A DNA stretch of 64,000 nt, from NCBI GenBank assembly GCA_032622095.1, contig CP136065.1:20452134-20516133 (forward strand). The letters are read 5' to 3'. This stretch comes from Siphonodentalium dalli. Lineage: Eukaryota; Mollusca; Scaphopoda; Gadilida; Siphonodentaliidae. Of the stretch, positions 23,807-35,638 are shown piece by piece. Every line of letters starts with the position of its first letter. Within the stretch, counting starts at the first letter, position 1. The position numbers and the translations under genes are program-made. The notes under the pieces were generated by a model, which ran no database searches, was not told where the DNA came from, and was given only the letters and a program-made list of their open reading frames with translations.

Positions 23807-24552
23807 TAACATTATTAAAATGCTGATAACGAAATGCGTTGAATCATTATTTTTGAAAAAGGCGCGTCTTGCACGTGTTTCGACTCGCCGCCTACTGACA
23901 CACGCAATTCAAATAAAACATAACACAAGTTTTACACTGTCAATTCTTTATTTTTCACGTCACAATTTGGCGATTTGCTCGAGGCTATCTAAGTGATTAT
24001 GCGCAGTGAATGTAAACTTTAGTGATCACACAAGAACAAAATAATCAGCGCTATGAATTGGATGGCACCACATGGGATGTTTCTTCCAAAACCAAGGGGG
24101 GAGGTACACGTTTGAGCAATATAGAACTCTAACTAGGTGAGTTATTTTCACGTAACTAATCATAACAGATTCATTAAGAGTCTACATTTATGGGCAATCT
24201 GTTTTAGAAGAGTACATTCCTCAATAAATTTGGCTATTAACTTTATTGCTCGTGCCTCCTCCTCGGCTTGCATTCTAATCCATATAGTTCAGTGTGAAAG
24301 GCTTCCTTTAGCGGACAAATATTATTTTTTAAAGTATAATACATTTTTCCTTAAAGAAAGCCCGAACACTGAACTATCATATAAAGGTCCCTCCCATGGC
24401 GGTACCATTCCCAACCCCGCAACTCGCCAATCTCCTGATAGAGTCGGAAATAAAACTGAAGAGTTCAATCGTGTACAGCGGGTTATATTGGGACGGCTCA
24501 TGCGTGACTAATCCGGCCAAGCCAATGAACGTCGAGAGGCGACCAAAAAGTT

Positions 24553-25159
24553 AACCCATTTCCTACTATGGTTTACAAGCAGGACATATATCCATATAGT
24601 TCAGTGTCAAAGGCTTCCTTTAGCGGAAAAATCAGGCCACAAAAATCAGAGGGATAAATATCCGTACTGTCGGACGAACAAGGTCAATCCAGTATACCTC
24701 CCATTCTCTTTGAGAGTGCGGGTATAATTTAGCACAGAACCACCCAGATAACACATGTGTACCTCAACAAAAACAATGTTTATTTGACCGGATAAGCAGT
24801 TGACAATACAATGTCTTGGATCTCCCTCTTTCAAATGACATCTATTATATATTTTGAGACTTCGTATATATGTCCGCTATAGACTTGAGAACTGCTGGGC
24901 CGATTGAACCCAATCTTGCTGTGTAAGGATAAAAGGCCACAGACAGTGGACTCGGATCATTCGCGAGCCCATGCAACCACTCCTTCACCCTTCAACTGCC
25001 ACCACAATGGGGATTGATGGGTTAATCGCGTGATAATTAATGCGTGTTTGTATATGAGGCATTGCTATTAAAGAGCGTTTTATCGACTTGAGTGAAAATA
25101 CAACATTTGACCATCTTGGAAACTGGGGATATCGAGACGGAATTTCATACTTAGGGGTT
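24553..25159. other. Unassigned sequence after the end of copy B
   Basis: It contains a hairpin at 24688-24727 and a TTCAGTGTCAAAGGCTTCCT block at 24600 that repeats one at 24287. No gene was recognised. Confidence 0.5.
24688..24727. repeat. TATACC..GGTATA hairpin, copy 5
   Basis: CAGTATACCTCCCATTCTC is followed by GAGAGTGCGGGTATA. The stem is more diverged than in the other copies. Confidence 0.6.
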
Positions 25160-25490
25160 CCAAGGGACGGGCGAGATTTTCGTCGAGTCAGTTTGTCCGC
25201 CCGAGGTGACCCTGACCTTGAAACAGGTACCCACAAATAACCTTGGGCGATATCTCGGTCATCAGTGGTGGCAGCGACATGAAATTTGTGATGTATGGTC
25301 AACTCGGGATGGGGACTATTTTGTCGGGTTATTTTATCCACCCAACTTGACCTTGAAGCGGGTACCCGCAAATTACCTTGGTCAATATTTCGGGCATCAG
25401 CGGTGGCAGCGACATGAAATTTGTTATGTGTGGTCAACTCGGGACAGGGAATATTTTCGTCGGGTCAGTTTGTCCACCCTTGAAAAACAT
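25160..25490. repeat. Tandem repeat of 135 bp, about two and a half units
   Basis: Units carry GACCTTGAA-C-GGTACCC, CATCAG-GGTGGCAGCGACAT, ATGAAATTTGT and GTGGTCAACTCGGGA, starting near 25214 and 25349, with a partial unit before. Since 135 is a multiple of three, both strands remain open by repetition (95 codons on +, up to 150 on -). This is better explained by the array than by a gene. Confidence 0.8.
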
Positions 25491-25658
25491 TGAAAAACAA
25501 AAATTAATGGATCGACCAAAGCCATGGGACCAATCCCGCCAGTGGCTGGCATATCAGCTAGTATAATATAATATATGTTGTATTGAATGTGATATGGGGA
25601 TTCAAACATTAAGTGGACGTAGCTCTCAGGATCATCCAAATGAAATCCATTCACTCAC

Positions 25659-25749
25659 TCGCTTGGGTGCATGATCCATCAACAATCCTGACATCATCCA
25701 GGGCTATGTCTCCTCTATAGCTTCGTCCTCGTACAGATTCAAATGCAAT
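25659..25749 (-). CDS. Exon encoding the C-terminal end of a MAM domain
   Basis: The minus-strand exon runs from 25749 to 25659 (91 bp). It starts after a TTTTTTTCTTCATAG acceptor in phase 0 and ends at a perfect GTGAGT donor in phase 1. It encodes [20 protein letters not shown] followed by RIVDGSC, which is the diagnostic MAM ending: the GDIALDD motif and the fourth conserved cysteine. Phase 0 matches the exon at 51465-51886, which ends just where this one begins in the MAM fold. Phase 1 matches the SRCR exon at 12692. MAM domains are extracellular adhesion and oligomerisation modules. The exon is tiny and lies between about 26 kb and 13 kb of repeat-rich intron, so gene finders could easily miss it. 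Confidence 0.83.
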
Positions 25750-25976
25750 CTATGAAGAAAAAAATCAAATATAAGTTTGCACCTGCTCAATTCAATGGAA
25801 TCAACAGCACACATATCTGACTTCCAACATGATTATGTTCATGTATTCCCTTAGTACAGTGTTCCGCACATTAACATGTATATGTAAATATTTTAGTCCG
25901 TCGTTAATCCCAAAATGAATCACTGATTAATGAACGGAATCATTTCACCAACAAGAGTTACAGGTAGAGTAACATC

Positions 25977-26098
25977 GGAAAGCTCTCCTGAGAGAGTTTT
26001 CCGATGAATGGCAACAAGCCATATTTCCGACTAAATCCTGAAAAGTTACCCATAATTCTGCTGTGTCTTAAAGAAGTCGATTACTTATGGCATTACTG
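25977..26098. mobile_element. M1 palindromic MITE, partial copy
   Basis: It keeps the central GAAAGCTCTCCTGAGAGAGT palindrome and the complete right arm ending GGCATTACTG/TA. The left arm is missing. Confidence 0.75.
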
Positions 26099-26211
26099 TA
26101 CTACATATAACTTAGGCCATTAAAAATAAATACCTGTGTTCTCAGGCCATTTACATATGGGAATTTGGATGAGGGAGGAAGGCTTTTTATTTTAATTAAG
26201 AAATTAATAGT

Positions 26212-26650
26212 CCAGGTGTCAGCTGAGGCAAGGTGTCACCCGGAGAGGGAATTTATGGCACTTTTTATGATTTTCAGAAAAAAATGTACCTCGATTTTTG
26301 GTAATTTTTCGAAAATGACCAATTTTAACTTTTCGTTATTAAACACCAGAAAGAGAAATGATCCACGCGTTTTTTTGTCGCACGATAGTTTAGACTTGAG
26401 TGCTGCATAAACTGAAATGAAAAACAATGCCAAGTTTTACGCATGCGTGACGTCATGCTCGTTTGAATTTCATTTCGCGCATTGTTTTTCTTGACGATTC
26501 AGGCAAACGACCACATTTCAATCATTGTAGAATTCGCATTTGATGAAACGTTGAATTAATTTGCATATCATGTGAAAGTACATTCAATTTGCGTCACGAA
26601 AGCCAAACATTGGTGTCTGTGGTATGAACTGGGGCGGGAAAAAATTAAAA
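26212..26650 (+). repeat. Dispersed repeat R2, direct-orientation copy
   Basis: It matches 46866-47403 in inverse orientation. Shared blocks include AGCTGAGGCAAGGTGTCACC, GTCGCACGATAGTTT, CATGCGTGACGTCATGCTCG, and CATTTGATGAAACGTTGAAT. There is no coding potential. The homology stops at about 26650 and appears to resume at about 27755. Confidence 0.8.
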
Positions 26651-27754
26651 ACCTTACCCTTCCCCCAAACGAGAACATTTGCTCGTATGACTCAGATTTA
26701 GCTCAGACTCGTTTTAAACTAATCGGGCATGATACCTGAACCTATTATACCATTTGGACACATTGGACTCTTGTTATATAGTATACGTTGCGATAATTAG
26801 CATACTTATCAATTGACTCGGTAGTCATATACATGCAAATGTATGCATATGCATATATACATTTATCATATGATTCAATCATTATTTATGTTGGAAACTA
26901 TGTCATAAATCAATTTCATATCAATTACTAATTCATATCACCTTGCGATAATTTGATTGGTTTGTTGACAAAATGTGTGTTCTGATTGGCTGAATGGCAG
27001 CCGGGGGCCGAGCCGCATCTCTGACTAAATGCAGGTCAAATTCGTGCACGTCAAATACACGAATCAACGCGATGCCGAAATTCTCGCAATTATAATCTTG
27101 AAATATATAGTTTTGGACATTGTTATACGATAAATAGAATATGTAATTCATATTTATCTAATAAAGATACGATATAATGTCACAAACTGAGAACAGAATA
27201 GCGCACTATATCTTCGCGTGCATATTATTTCTGGTAGTTCACCAGGTGTAATTGGGCTTCCGGTGCAATGAAGTGATATCACATTAACCTTTTGCTGCCG
27301 ATGTCATACAGCTATTTAGTGATTTGTGTGCGTTTTGGACATCATAATCAATTTATAGGTGTCATATGATAAATAGAATATGTAATTCGTGTTTCTCTCA
27401 TATGATATTTATGAAACTCATCACGAATTTTCAGTTTTCTCTCGCCGGAGGCTCGAGAAAACTGAAAATTCTTAAGACTCGTTTCATAAATATCATATGA
27501 GAGAAACACTCATTTCATATCCTCTATGTATGCGTATAACCATATCATATAATACATATATAGTCCGGGAGCTAATAGGGGTACCCTAACACCCACAGCA
27601 CTTAACTTCACCCCACTCATTTTGTTCCTTTTTGTGTACTTCAAGTTTTAAGCAATGTTAACAAGAACAAAAAGGGGCCGTTTAGACTCCAGACAAGATG
27701 GCGTCCATCATGGCCGCCGTTTTTCAGACAAGACCCTAAGTCAGTGTTATGCAA
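26651..27754. other. About 1.1 kb segment inserted in repeat R2
   Basis: At the inverted paralogue (46.87-46.90 kb) the sequences on either side of this stretch are adjacent, so this is an insertion in the 26-28 kb copy. It contains a hairpin at 27389-27509 and a direct repeat of GATAAATAGAATATGTAATTC at about 27130 and 27368. No gene was found. Confidence 0.5.
27389..27509. mobile_element. Hairpin MITE of about 120 bp
   Basis: GTGTTTCTCTCATATGATAT at the left and its inverse at the right pair over about 55 bp (including TTTTCAGTTTTCTC and GAGAAAACTGAAAA), leaving a loop of only a few bases around GCCGGAGG. Confidence 0.8.
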
Positions 27755-28525
27755 ATTATAGTGGGAAAATCTAGTAAAACCCATATAAAAATGTACCTGG
27801 GTAAATCCACCCAGGTTTTTTGGGCCGAAACCCAGGTAAAAATCTATCTACCAAGACATCCACCAACCATCAAGACCCCGCGAAACCTGGGTTTTACCAT
27901 GATTTACCCACCTGAAACTGGATAAAAACCCTGGTATGGATAAACCTGGGTGTAATTACCCAGGTGACCACACCCAGGTGTACCCTACCTGGGTGTTTCC
28001 CACCCAGGTGTACCCTGGTGTTTCCTACCTGGGTGTTTCCCCACCCAGGTGTACCATGGTGTTATTCACCCAGGTGTACCCTGGTGTTTCCTACCTGGGT
28101 GTTTCCCACCGAGGTGTACCTTGGTGTTATTCACCCAGGTGTACCCTGATGTTTCCTACCTGGGTGTTCCCCACCCAGGTGTACCTTGATGTTTCCAACC
28201 CAGGTGTACCTTGGTGTTTCCAACCCAGGTGTACCTTGGTGTTTTCTTACGCCGGTGTACCTTGGTGTTTTCTTACCCAGGTGGATTTCCCATTGAGATG
28301 CACCTGGGTTAGAAAACCCCAAGGTACACCCAGGTAAGGAAACACCAAGGTACACCTGGGCAGGAAAACACCAAGGTACACCTGGGTAAGAAAACACCAA
28401 TGTACCCTGGGTAAGAAAACACCAAGGTACAACTGGGTGGGAAACACCAAGGTACACATGGGTAGGAAACGCCAAGGAACACCTGGGTGAATAACACCAA
28501 GGTACACCTGGGTGGGGATACCAAA
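27755..28525. repeat. Palindromic minisatellite built on ACCCAGGT/ACCTGGGT
   Basis: From 27955 to about 28285 the strand repeats CACCCAGGTGTACC-TGGTGT with TTTCC or TTTTCTTAC spacers in units of about 20-30 bp. From about 28297 to 28525 the same units run in reverse complement (GGTACACCTGGGT-GGAAACACCAA). The centre is near 28293. ACCCAGGT is itself nearly self-complementary, so hairpins can form at unit and array level. 27755-27954 holds looser ACCTGGGT units. Related units lie at 42330-42660. Confidence 0.88.
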
Positions 28526-30076
28526 GTGAAATGATGAGGATGGCAATGAAGTAGATTTTGATGGGATGCAGGGGTATTGTCATCAGTGGAGTTGTTTTAG
28601 TATAATAGAACATTAAGGAAACTGATTGTGCAGCAATACAAGTTTATTCAAGGACAACAAACTAACTAAAGATAAAATACATGTATAGAAACACATGTAA
28701 TATATAAATATATAAACTCATTAAACAGCATGGGTTAAAACTTACTGACAACAAGAGTTGGGTTAAATTTTGATTAAAAAACACTTGCAAATTCCCTCTT
28801 CATACATGTATATGGTATGTTAGGCAAGTTACATGTACATGTAGTTGCAATGTATACCGGTTCATGACATACCGGTGGACACAAAAATCATTATTTTAGT
28901 TCCAATGTCATTTACCAGAATACATGTACATGTTGTACCTTGCAACTACATCTACAGTGAGGTAGTTTTGTCTCATTTAAACTTTCTAAATGGGTTTCTC
29001 CCTTTGAAAGACATAAACTAATGTGAGTATACACATGAGCTGTGATGTGAAATACACACCAAAAAAAAATTCTTAGTCTGAGGACATGTTTCCTGTCATT
29101 ATCATACTGCTTACAAATATAGATTTGTAATAATGTGCTGTAATGCTCCAGAAATAGTCATATTTTGTCCTGGTTCATAAGAACACATTATTTCTTAGTG
29201 TTAGAAGGACATGTTGCCTGTTATTATTTGACTCATAAACCCCCAAATGTACATGTAAACAGAACATTTGGGAAAGAGACACACCATCTTTATCCTTTTT
29301 TATATCAGTAGCAATTGATCAGATAGCAAAATATGCTATAAATAGATTTCAGATGGTAGAGATTAAACAATCACATTAATTGCACCAACTCGAAACAGTA
29401 AACATACCCTGTAGAATACAGACTATGATCAAGGAGGGTGTCACACACACCCCCACCCCGCTTTGGTATGTGATATTCAAGCCATTTTCAGGTGGTATGG
29501 TATATACATACCCAATGTTATCTGGTACTAGGATTTCACACGGCAATATAACCGGCATTCACGATTCAGCAAAAAGGCTAGTATGCAGATATAATAGCAG
29601 AAAATTATACAATTTTTTAGTAAACATACCCAAGTGATATATTTTTATCTAATTCAGTCTAATGGCTCTTGATATGTTGATGTTTTGGATACTATTTCAG
29701 CAAATGTGAGAAAAAGTGGCTTCATTGGGGCATCAGCTTGTCTGAAAAATATATCAAGGACCCCTAAATCCGATACTACATTTCAGAACAATCCAACCAG
29801 TGTCCCATGAAATGGTGGATAATAAACTATCATACCAAATTTGATTCAGATTTGATCACACAAACTAAAATTATGATGCGGAAACCAGAAATTAACACGA
29901 TTCTAAGTCGAAAAAGGGCCATAACTCTCGCAAAAATGGGCGGAGCATACCCATATTCGATCTTGACCTGTATTTTGGTCTGATAAACTTACATACCACA
30001 TTTGGTTCAGATATGATCACACAAATTGAAGTTATCATCCGGAAACCTACAATTTTCAAAGTTTAAATGTCTATTA
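28526..30076. other. Unassigned AT-rich sequence
   Basis: No gene was recognised. ACATGTACATGTA-type motifs recur around 28800-28950. 29880-30060 is a diverged relative of the repeat at 13560-13700. The open frames at 29376-29637 on both strands show no domain. Confidence 0.5.
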
Positions 30077-30460
30077 GGCGACACCAATTTTTAAGTCTGG
30101 TTTACGAACATGTGGGCTGATGTGGGGAGAAAAAAAGTAGATGCAGGAGGGAAAAAAAATAAAAATAACAAAAATTGTCCCCCCAATTTATATCAAGTAA
30201 ATCTTGAAATTTTACATAAATTTTACAAAAATTGTGAAAAAAAACTTTTGGAATGAAATTCGGAACCAAGACATTTCTTGTCATGAAATACATGAAAATA
30301 TGGATCTGCAAACGATCATAAGCAGAACCGGATGCGACAGCACATGAAAATCAGTACGCGTGTAAAAAAAATTGGGACAAAAAAGTTTTGTTTTTTTTCA
30401 TGAAATGGAAAAAAAGTTGTAGGAGGTGTTCGTAAACCGGACTTAAAAATTGGTGTCGCC
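30077..30460. mobile_element. M2 Harbinger-type MITE, copy 2 (inverse orientation)
   Basis: The 384 bp element has ends GGCGACACCAATTTTTAAGT and its inverse, with TTA at both edges (30074-30076 and 30461-30463). Its interior is the reverse complement of the copy at 23431-23806. Confidence 0.9.
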
Positions 30461-30494
30461 TTATGTGTATATAACTCATATAGCTAACTATTAA

Positions 30495-31425
30495 AGGTGC
30501 TCAATCAGATTCGATTGTCCCCATATAATTAGATTCCAACAACAACATTTTTTTTAGAAATGCTGCTTCAGTTATCAGAATCGATTAATTGCCCAAAAAT
30601 AATGCTAACCACTGTCAACCACATGTATAGTATAAAATTGCCTGATACGTTATATTTATCAACATGCTGTTCGACGAAGTTTGGCCTTATTATCAACACA
30701 AAGCCTCATTTTAGAGTTATCCATCTTCATCCGCAATTTGGTCTGAGACCGTCGGCTCACCAAATTTTTCTGGGCCACTATTAAGTATCGATGGTGATAA
30801 ATATTAAAATTTCAAAAATCGATATCTTATAACTCTGAGCTTTGATACATGTAGGTGGGTCCCTCGACTTGATTAAAATATTTTTACACCCCCCCCCCCG
30901 ATTCCATATACATGTAAATAGTAAATGAGGGGCACTTAATCGGATTATGCATCTTTAAACTGTATTTGAATTTAAAGATGCATAATCCGATTAAGGGCCC
31001 CCTGAATTAACGCTCGCACATTACTATTTATTTGGACTTGGGGGTAAAAGATATTTGGTACGAGTCGAGGAACCCACCTATCAAAGCTCAGAGTTATTAG
31101 ATATCAATTTTTGAAATATACTATTTTTCACGATCAAGAATTAATAGTGGCCCACGGTCTCGGACCAAATTTCAGATGAAGATGGATAACTCTAAAATCA
31201 AGAGGCTTTCTGTTGATAATAAGGCAAAATTTTGTAGAACAACATGTTGATAAATAACATATGTCAGGCAATTGTATACTTTAGTTGACAGTGGTTAGCA
31301 TTATTTTAGGGCAATTAATCAATTCTGATACCGTAACTGAAGCAGCCTTTCTAAATACAAATGTATGATGTTGTTGTTGTTGGAATCTGATTATATGGGG
31401 ATCATCGAACCGGATTGAGTACCTA
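30495..31425. mobile_element. 930 bp palindromic element
   Basis: Left arm 30495-30960 and right arm 30965-31425 are reverse complements along their length. Examples are GTTATCAGAATCGATTAATT against AATTAATCAATTCTGATACC, and ATTATGCATCTTTAAA against TTTAAAGATGCATAAT at the centre near 30962. There is essentially no loop. The plus-strand frame at 30560-30784 lies within the left arm and is not considered a gene. Confidence 0.82.
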
Positions 31426-32104
31426 TAAAATGAACTGTATCCAGTATGAACATGTTAAACCTGATAATTAATTAGAGCATGCAGTCCCTGTTGACATGCG
31501 TTATCCGCTGGTAATCTTACCACAGTAATATGTGTTAACTGTGATAACCAAGTTAATTGTTTTTACCACAAAAATTCTGAATTCTATCTAGACATTTTGA
31601 AACAATAAAAAACAATTCTGGTGTGGTTACAATGTCAACTTTAAAACAAAATTCATATATTAAACATCGCATGAAAAATACAGCCTAACTGCAAATGTGA
31701 GGTGGACCACATTCTGCGGCGGTATAACTGACTGCGGTTGATCGCATGAACACGCCTAAATACTGCAGTAATACCCGGTGGTCAACCTTTATAAGGCGAG
31801 TTGATTAATTAAAGCATAGCTGTAATTTTACATGTATTTTCTATGGAGTTTGTTGGGAAAGAGAATATAGCTGTGCGACAATGGATGATATTTCCCCACC
31901 TCAGCAGGTGTCGATTACAGAAAAATATACCAAACATACTGGTAGTCTGTTAATCCTGATGAGCTAAGTTAGAAATTTTTCAATCGAAACCTCATAAAAA
32001 AAAATTTAAATTCAGTTCTCAATTTTCGAACACTTCTAGGAAATTGTTCAAAAATATTGTTAAAAGTTGCCCATTTGATTTGACACTGTAAATATACCCC
32101 TGTT

Positions 32105-32226
32105 CAAGTGTTCCTGCTAATGTGCTATGATGCGATTGGGTCCTGCTTAATTGCTATGAATTGCACTACCCGCATCATAGCAATTCAGCAGGACCACCAG
32201 CATCATAGCATATTAGCAGGACCACT
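32105..32226. repeat. Nested hairpin with TCCTGCTAAT..ATTAGCAGGA ends
   Basis: TGCTAATGTGCTATGATGC pairs with GCATCATAGCATATTAGCA, and inside it TCCTGCTTAATTGCTATGA pairs with TCATAGCAATTCAGCAGGA. It gives a two-part stem of about 120 bp. Confidence 0.75.
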
Positions 32227-32652
32227 TGGCCAGTGGTAAAATAGTTTGTTTTCCATATGGATATGTGTTTTCAAATAATCATGTAATGATATCTAACATA
32301 CATGTACATGTATATGATCCCATTTATAGGTTTTATTCATCACGGTCAGATAAACTTTGTATACAGACAGTTTTACCAAACTTAGAATTTGTGTTAGGTG
32401 CTTTCATTGTAGCTGTAATTACTAGTAATAAAAGTGTGCTCAATAAAGTTTGTTTTATCATTTATGCTCATTTGGAATTTGGATGCTATTTAATTCTGTT
32501 TATCTATATAATTGGCTGCACTGCTAAATTTTGACTCATTTCAGTCATTTGATGTCAGTACATGTAGTTGTCCATCGAAATGGCGAACACAACCAAAGGC
32601 AAATTACCAGAGGAAAGACAACAAATAAATTTGATGTGCACTAAAACAGATA

Positions 32653-32814
32653 CAGTAGTGCCCTAAGAAATCGACCCCTTAACCACAGCAGAATAATGTG
32701 TAACTTTTCAGGATTTAGTCGGATATATGGCTTGTTGCCATTCATCGGAAACCTCTCCCCGAGTTACCCGTAATTCTGCTGTGGTTAAGGAGTCAATTAA
32801 TTAGAGCATTACTG
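32653..32814. mobile_element. M1 palindromic MITE, copy with shortened centre
   Basis: The ends CAGTAGTGCCCTAAG and AGAGCATTACTG are flanked by TA on both sides. The inner half of one arm is lost. Confidence 0.83.
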
Positions 32815-34322
32815 TAGTTACAAATGTATGTCTAGCCTCTTGTGAAGTGTTGTGTCACTAATAAGATCTCTAATTCACATACATGTACTATATACCCGTT
32901 CAAGCGTTTACAAGTGTCAGGCATCGAGAAACTGACCAAAAGTTTTGGTAGTATATAATATAGGCTAGCACTGCACCTGGGCTACATGTACATGTACTGT
33001 AAGTGATTATAATGTACTATTTTTATATTCTGCCGTGAAAGTGTTGCTGAATGAAATTTAAGTTTACCCCGATATTCTAAGTCCGCTCGACTAAGATGGG
33101 GTTTTTCTCGAAAACTGATATCTGTATATACATGTACGTCTTCCACTGGTTGGTTTTCCCTCTAAATTGACTAATTTTAACTGATTAGATTAGCCCTGGT
33201 ATGGAAAACTCTAACTGTTATAGCCCGATGAGCGGTTTACTGATGCCCACCTGGGTTTACTGCCAACAGCGGTGATGATATGATGACCAGCGTTGTGCAT
33301 GGCATATGTTGATTCAGGTAAGAATGCTACCATACATTCCAAACATTCATTAAATATCTTATTAATAGTAACCCAAACTACACAAGAGACTAGTATAACT
33401 AAGATTGGGCTCGATTAATGATGTGACACTTTCAGTACTTCATTTACTAGTAGCCTGGTACTGGTGGGCCTGGCTACAGATACTTGTTTGGCGTGTTTGA
33501 GGCCTGTGGCACAAGGGCAGCAGAATCAATTAAAATTTCTCTTATTGTAGTGTAGTACATGTACATGAATATTACCGGTAGTACAGCACACAAAGAGGTA
33601 TATAGTACCGGCACATGTACATGTATTCTCTCTGTTTTCACACATGTTTTTTTCAATTTAACAACATGAGTCTTTTATGACACATACTAAAGTGAAAGTA
33701 GGCCTACATGTATATAATGTGCACACAGTATACCGGTACATGTACTGATATATTACATTGCAATACAGTCCGAGTACAATGATATAGCAAAATTATGCAT
33801 AGTAGAATAACAACCTTTTGTACAAACAGTCCTGACAATGATATACCGGGATATCATGGTGATAGTTCATACATTTGGAATTACCGAATAACCGAGTTTG
33901 TGGTTAGACCGCTTCATGCGATGTTTATGTGAATTTTTATTTTTAAGTCGGCATTGCATAGTCCTATAAACCACACCAGAGAATTTGTTTATTTTCTTCT
34001 GCAATAGCAAATGTCGGTCAGTGACCAACTTCTTATGTTTATGCAATCGATACAATCCGGTTCTGCTTTTGATGTCCAGTTCGATATTTGTGGTGTGTTC
34101 TTGTGCAAAAATATAATTCTAACTAATGCGCCAAAAATCAGGTTTATAAATTTATCCATTCTTGAGCAAGAGCAACTCGTAAAACTTGTACAGTATAACA
34201 TTCCAAACTGTGTATTTCTGCTATCGAACCATATGATAATAATGTTGAACCGGACATCGAAATCTGAACCGCATTTATGGATTGCAGCACGTGATATTGA
34301 ATAAACAATTATAGAGGATATA

Positions 34323-34539
34323 CAGTAATGCTCTAATTAATCGACTCCTTAACTACAGCAGAATTATGAGTAACTTTTCAGGATTTAGTCGGAAATATGG
34401 GTTGATGCCATTCATCGGAAAGCTCTCGGTGAGAGCTTTCCGATGAATGGCAACAAGCCATATTTCCGACTAAATCCTGAAAAGTTACCCATAATTCTGC
34501 TGTAGTTAAGGAGTCGATTAATTAGCTCTAGAGTTACTG
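34323..34539. mobile_element. M1 palindromic MITE, full copy with TA duplication
   Basis: The 217 bp palindrome is flanked by TA at 34321-34322 and 34540-34541. Arms carry CAGCAGAATTATGAGTAACT and its inverse. They meet at GAAAGCTCTCGGTGAGAGCT near 34432. This is the best preserved copy for defining the family. Confidence 0.9.
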
Positions 34540-35638
34540 TAACATGGTTTATAATATACAAATGTATACTGTATGGGAAACATCAGAGGTTTACAAAGTA
34601 CTAAAAACAGTTGATTTGTTCTTTATTCTTGTGGTTATATACACATATTCTAAAAATAAATGTCCTTTACAACGTGGATCAATGAAATGCGGTTGTTGCA
34701 TTTAAAATGCATTGAGGGTGCATTGTGTCACGCCACTTTGTAAATGCCTGAACGACAGCATTTAAATTAAATGCACTGCATTGGGAATAATTGCAGTCGC
34801 ATTGAAATTACTGATCATTGCGCCGAAAAAGTATACTAGTATGAACACCCAAATAACGATACGATAGTGTATAGCGTATTTTGCAATTTTAGTTTTAATT
34901 TTGTTTAATTTAAATTCACATCTGAATAATTCTGTGTTATTTTCCCACTCCTGGTGTACATGTATGTTCGGAATCGGACATTCATGATGTAGTTTTCCAT
35001 TCAAAATGGAATAAACATAAATAAACACTGTTGACATTAATTGTTTTATAATCAGAATCTGAGAATCATGATTCTCATTTTGATTCTAGTAAAAAGTCTT
35101 GATTCCCTGTAGAAAGTGAAACACTAACATTTTGATTATTGCAAAAAATCTGATGGATTTTAAGGCCTGCATCAAGACATTTGTTTGTGAATAAATCAAG
35201 GTAAATGTGTCAAAATATGAACGCATTTACAAATGCGTTGCTCCAAAATCGCAAAGTAGATTCGAACATGTGGTCGCTTTTCTAAGAAATTTGTGAGTGC
35301 TTTGTACATGTAGATACATGTAAGTTACTTGACCAACTACATGAGGAGTCGAGGGACACAATCAATGAGGACGTTTGTACTAAAAAATATTTTTTTACGC
35401 AAGGAACGAACACAAGGCCAATTTCTTAATTTATATTATGAGCCAAGACAGATCGTAAATCGCTGTTATATGACAATATATGTGGCCATCATAATGGTCG
35501 ACAGGCATGACGCCAACAAAAACCAATCTGTCAGGCCAATATAAAGAAGTCGCGACTTATTGCTGGTGGAACCTATTAAAGGCATCGTTCCATTTCGTTA
35601 ATAACAACTTACATGTAACATTCACCTCCACCTCTTTA

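Larger units (their letters stand above)
21046..24552. repeat. Segmental duplication copy B, part 2
   Basis: It matches 4849-8405. It includes the shortened 167 bp array (21050-21390), the CAAGATGGC array (about 21830-22260), the left end of the TIR-bounded unit with ATA/GGGGTCATCTC at 22752-22765, and the MITE insertion at 23431-23806. Homology stops near 24552. A plus-strand frame at 24137-24511 (124 codons) resembles no known protein; copy A is broken in that frame. Confidence 0.85.
31426..35638. other. Unassigned sequence with scattered hairpins and MITEs
   Basis: It contains a nested hairpin (32105-32226), two M1 MITEs and frequent TACATGTACATG motifs. Open frames at 32226-32534, 34011-34304 and 34762-35037 have no recognised domain; the 97-codon frame at 34011-34304 is the most protein-like but cannot be named. 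Confidence 0.45.

Noticed and set aside
24985-25493. A 150-codon minus frame and a 95-codon plus frame
   Set aside because: They lie over the 135 bp tandem repeat and mirror each other on the two strands. No domain was recognised.
27936-28613. Overlapping long open frames on both strands with repeating PWCFPTQVYLGV-like peptides
   Set aside because: They come from a palindromic minisatellite that is open on both strands. Composition and periodicity explain them.
34011-34304. A 97-codon plus-strand frame with protein-like composition
   Set aside because: No family recognised; overlapping minus-strand frames are equally open. Insufficient support.
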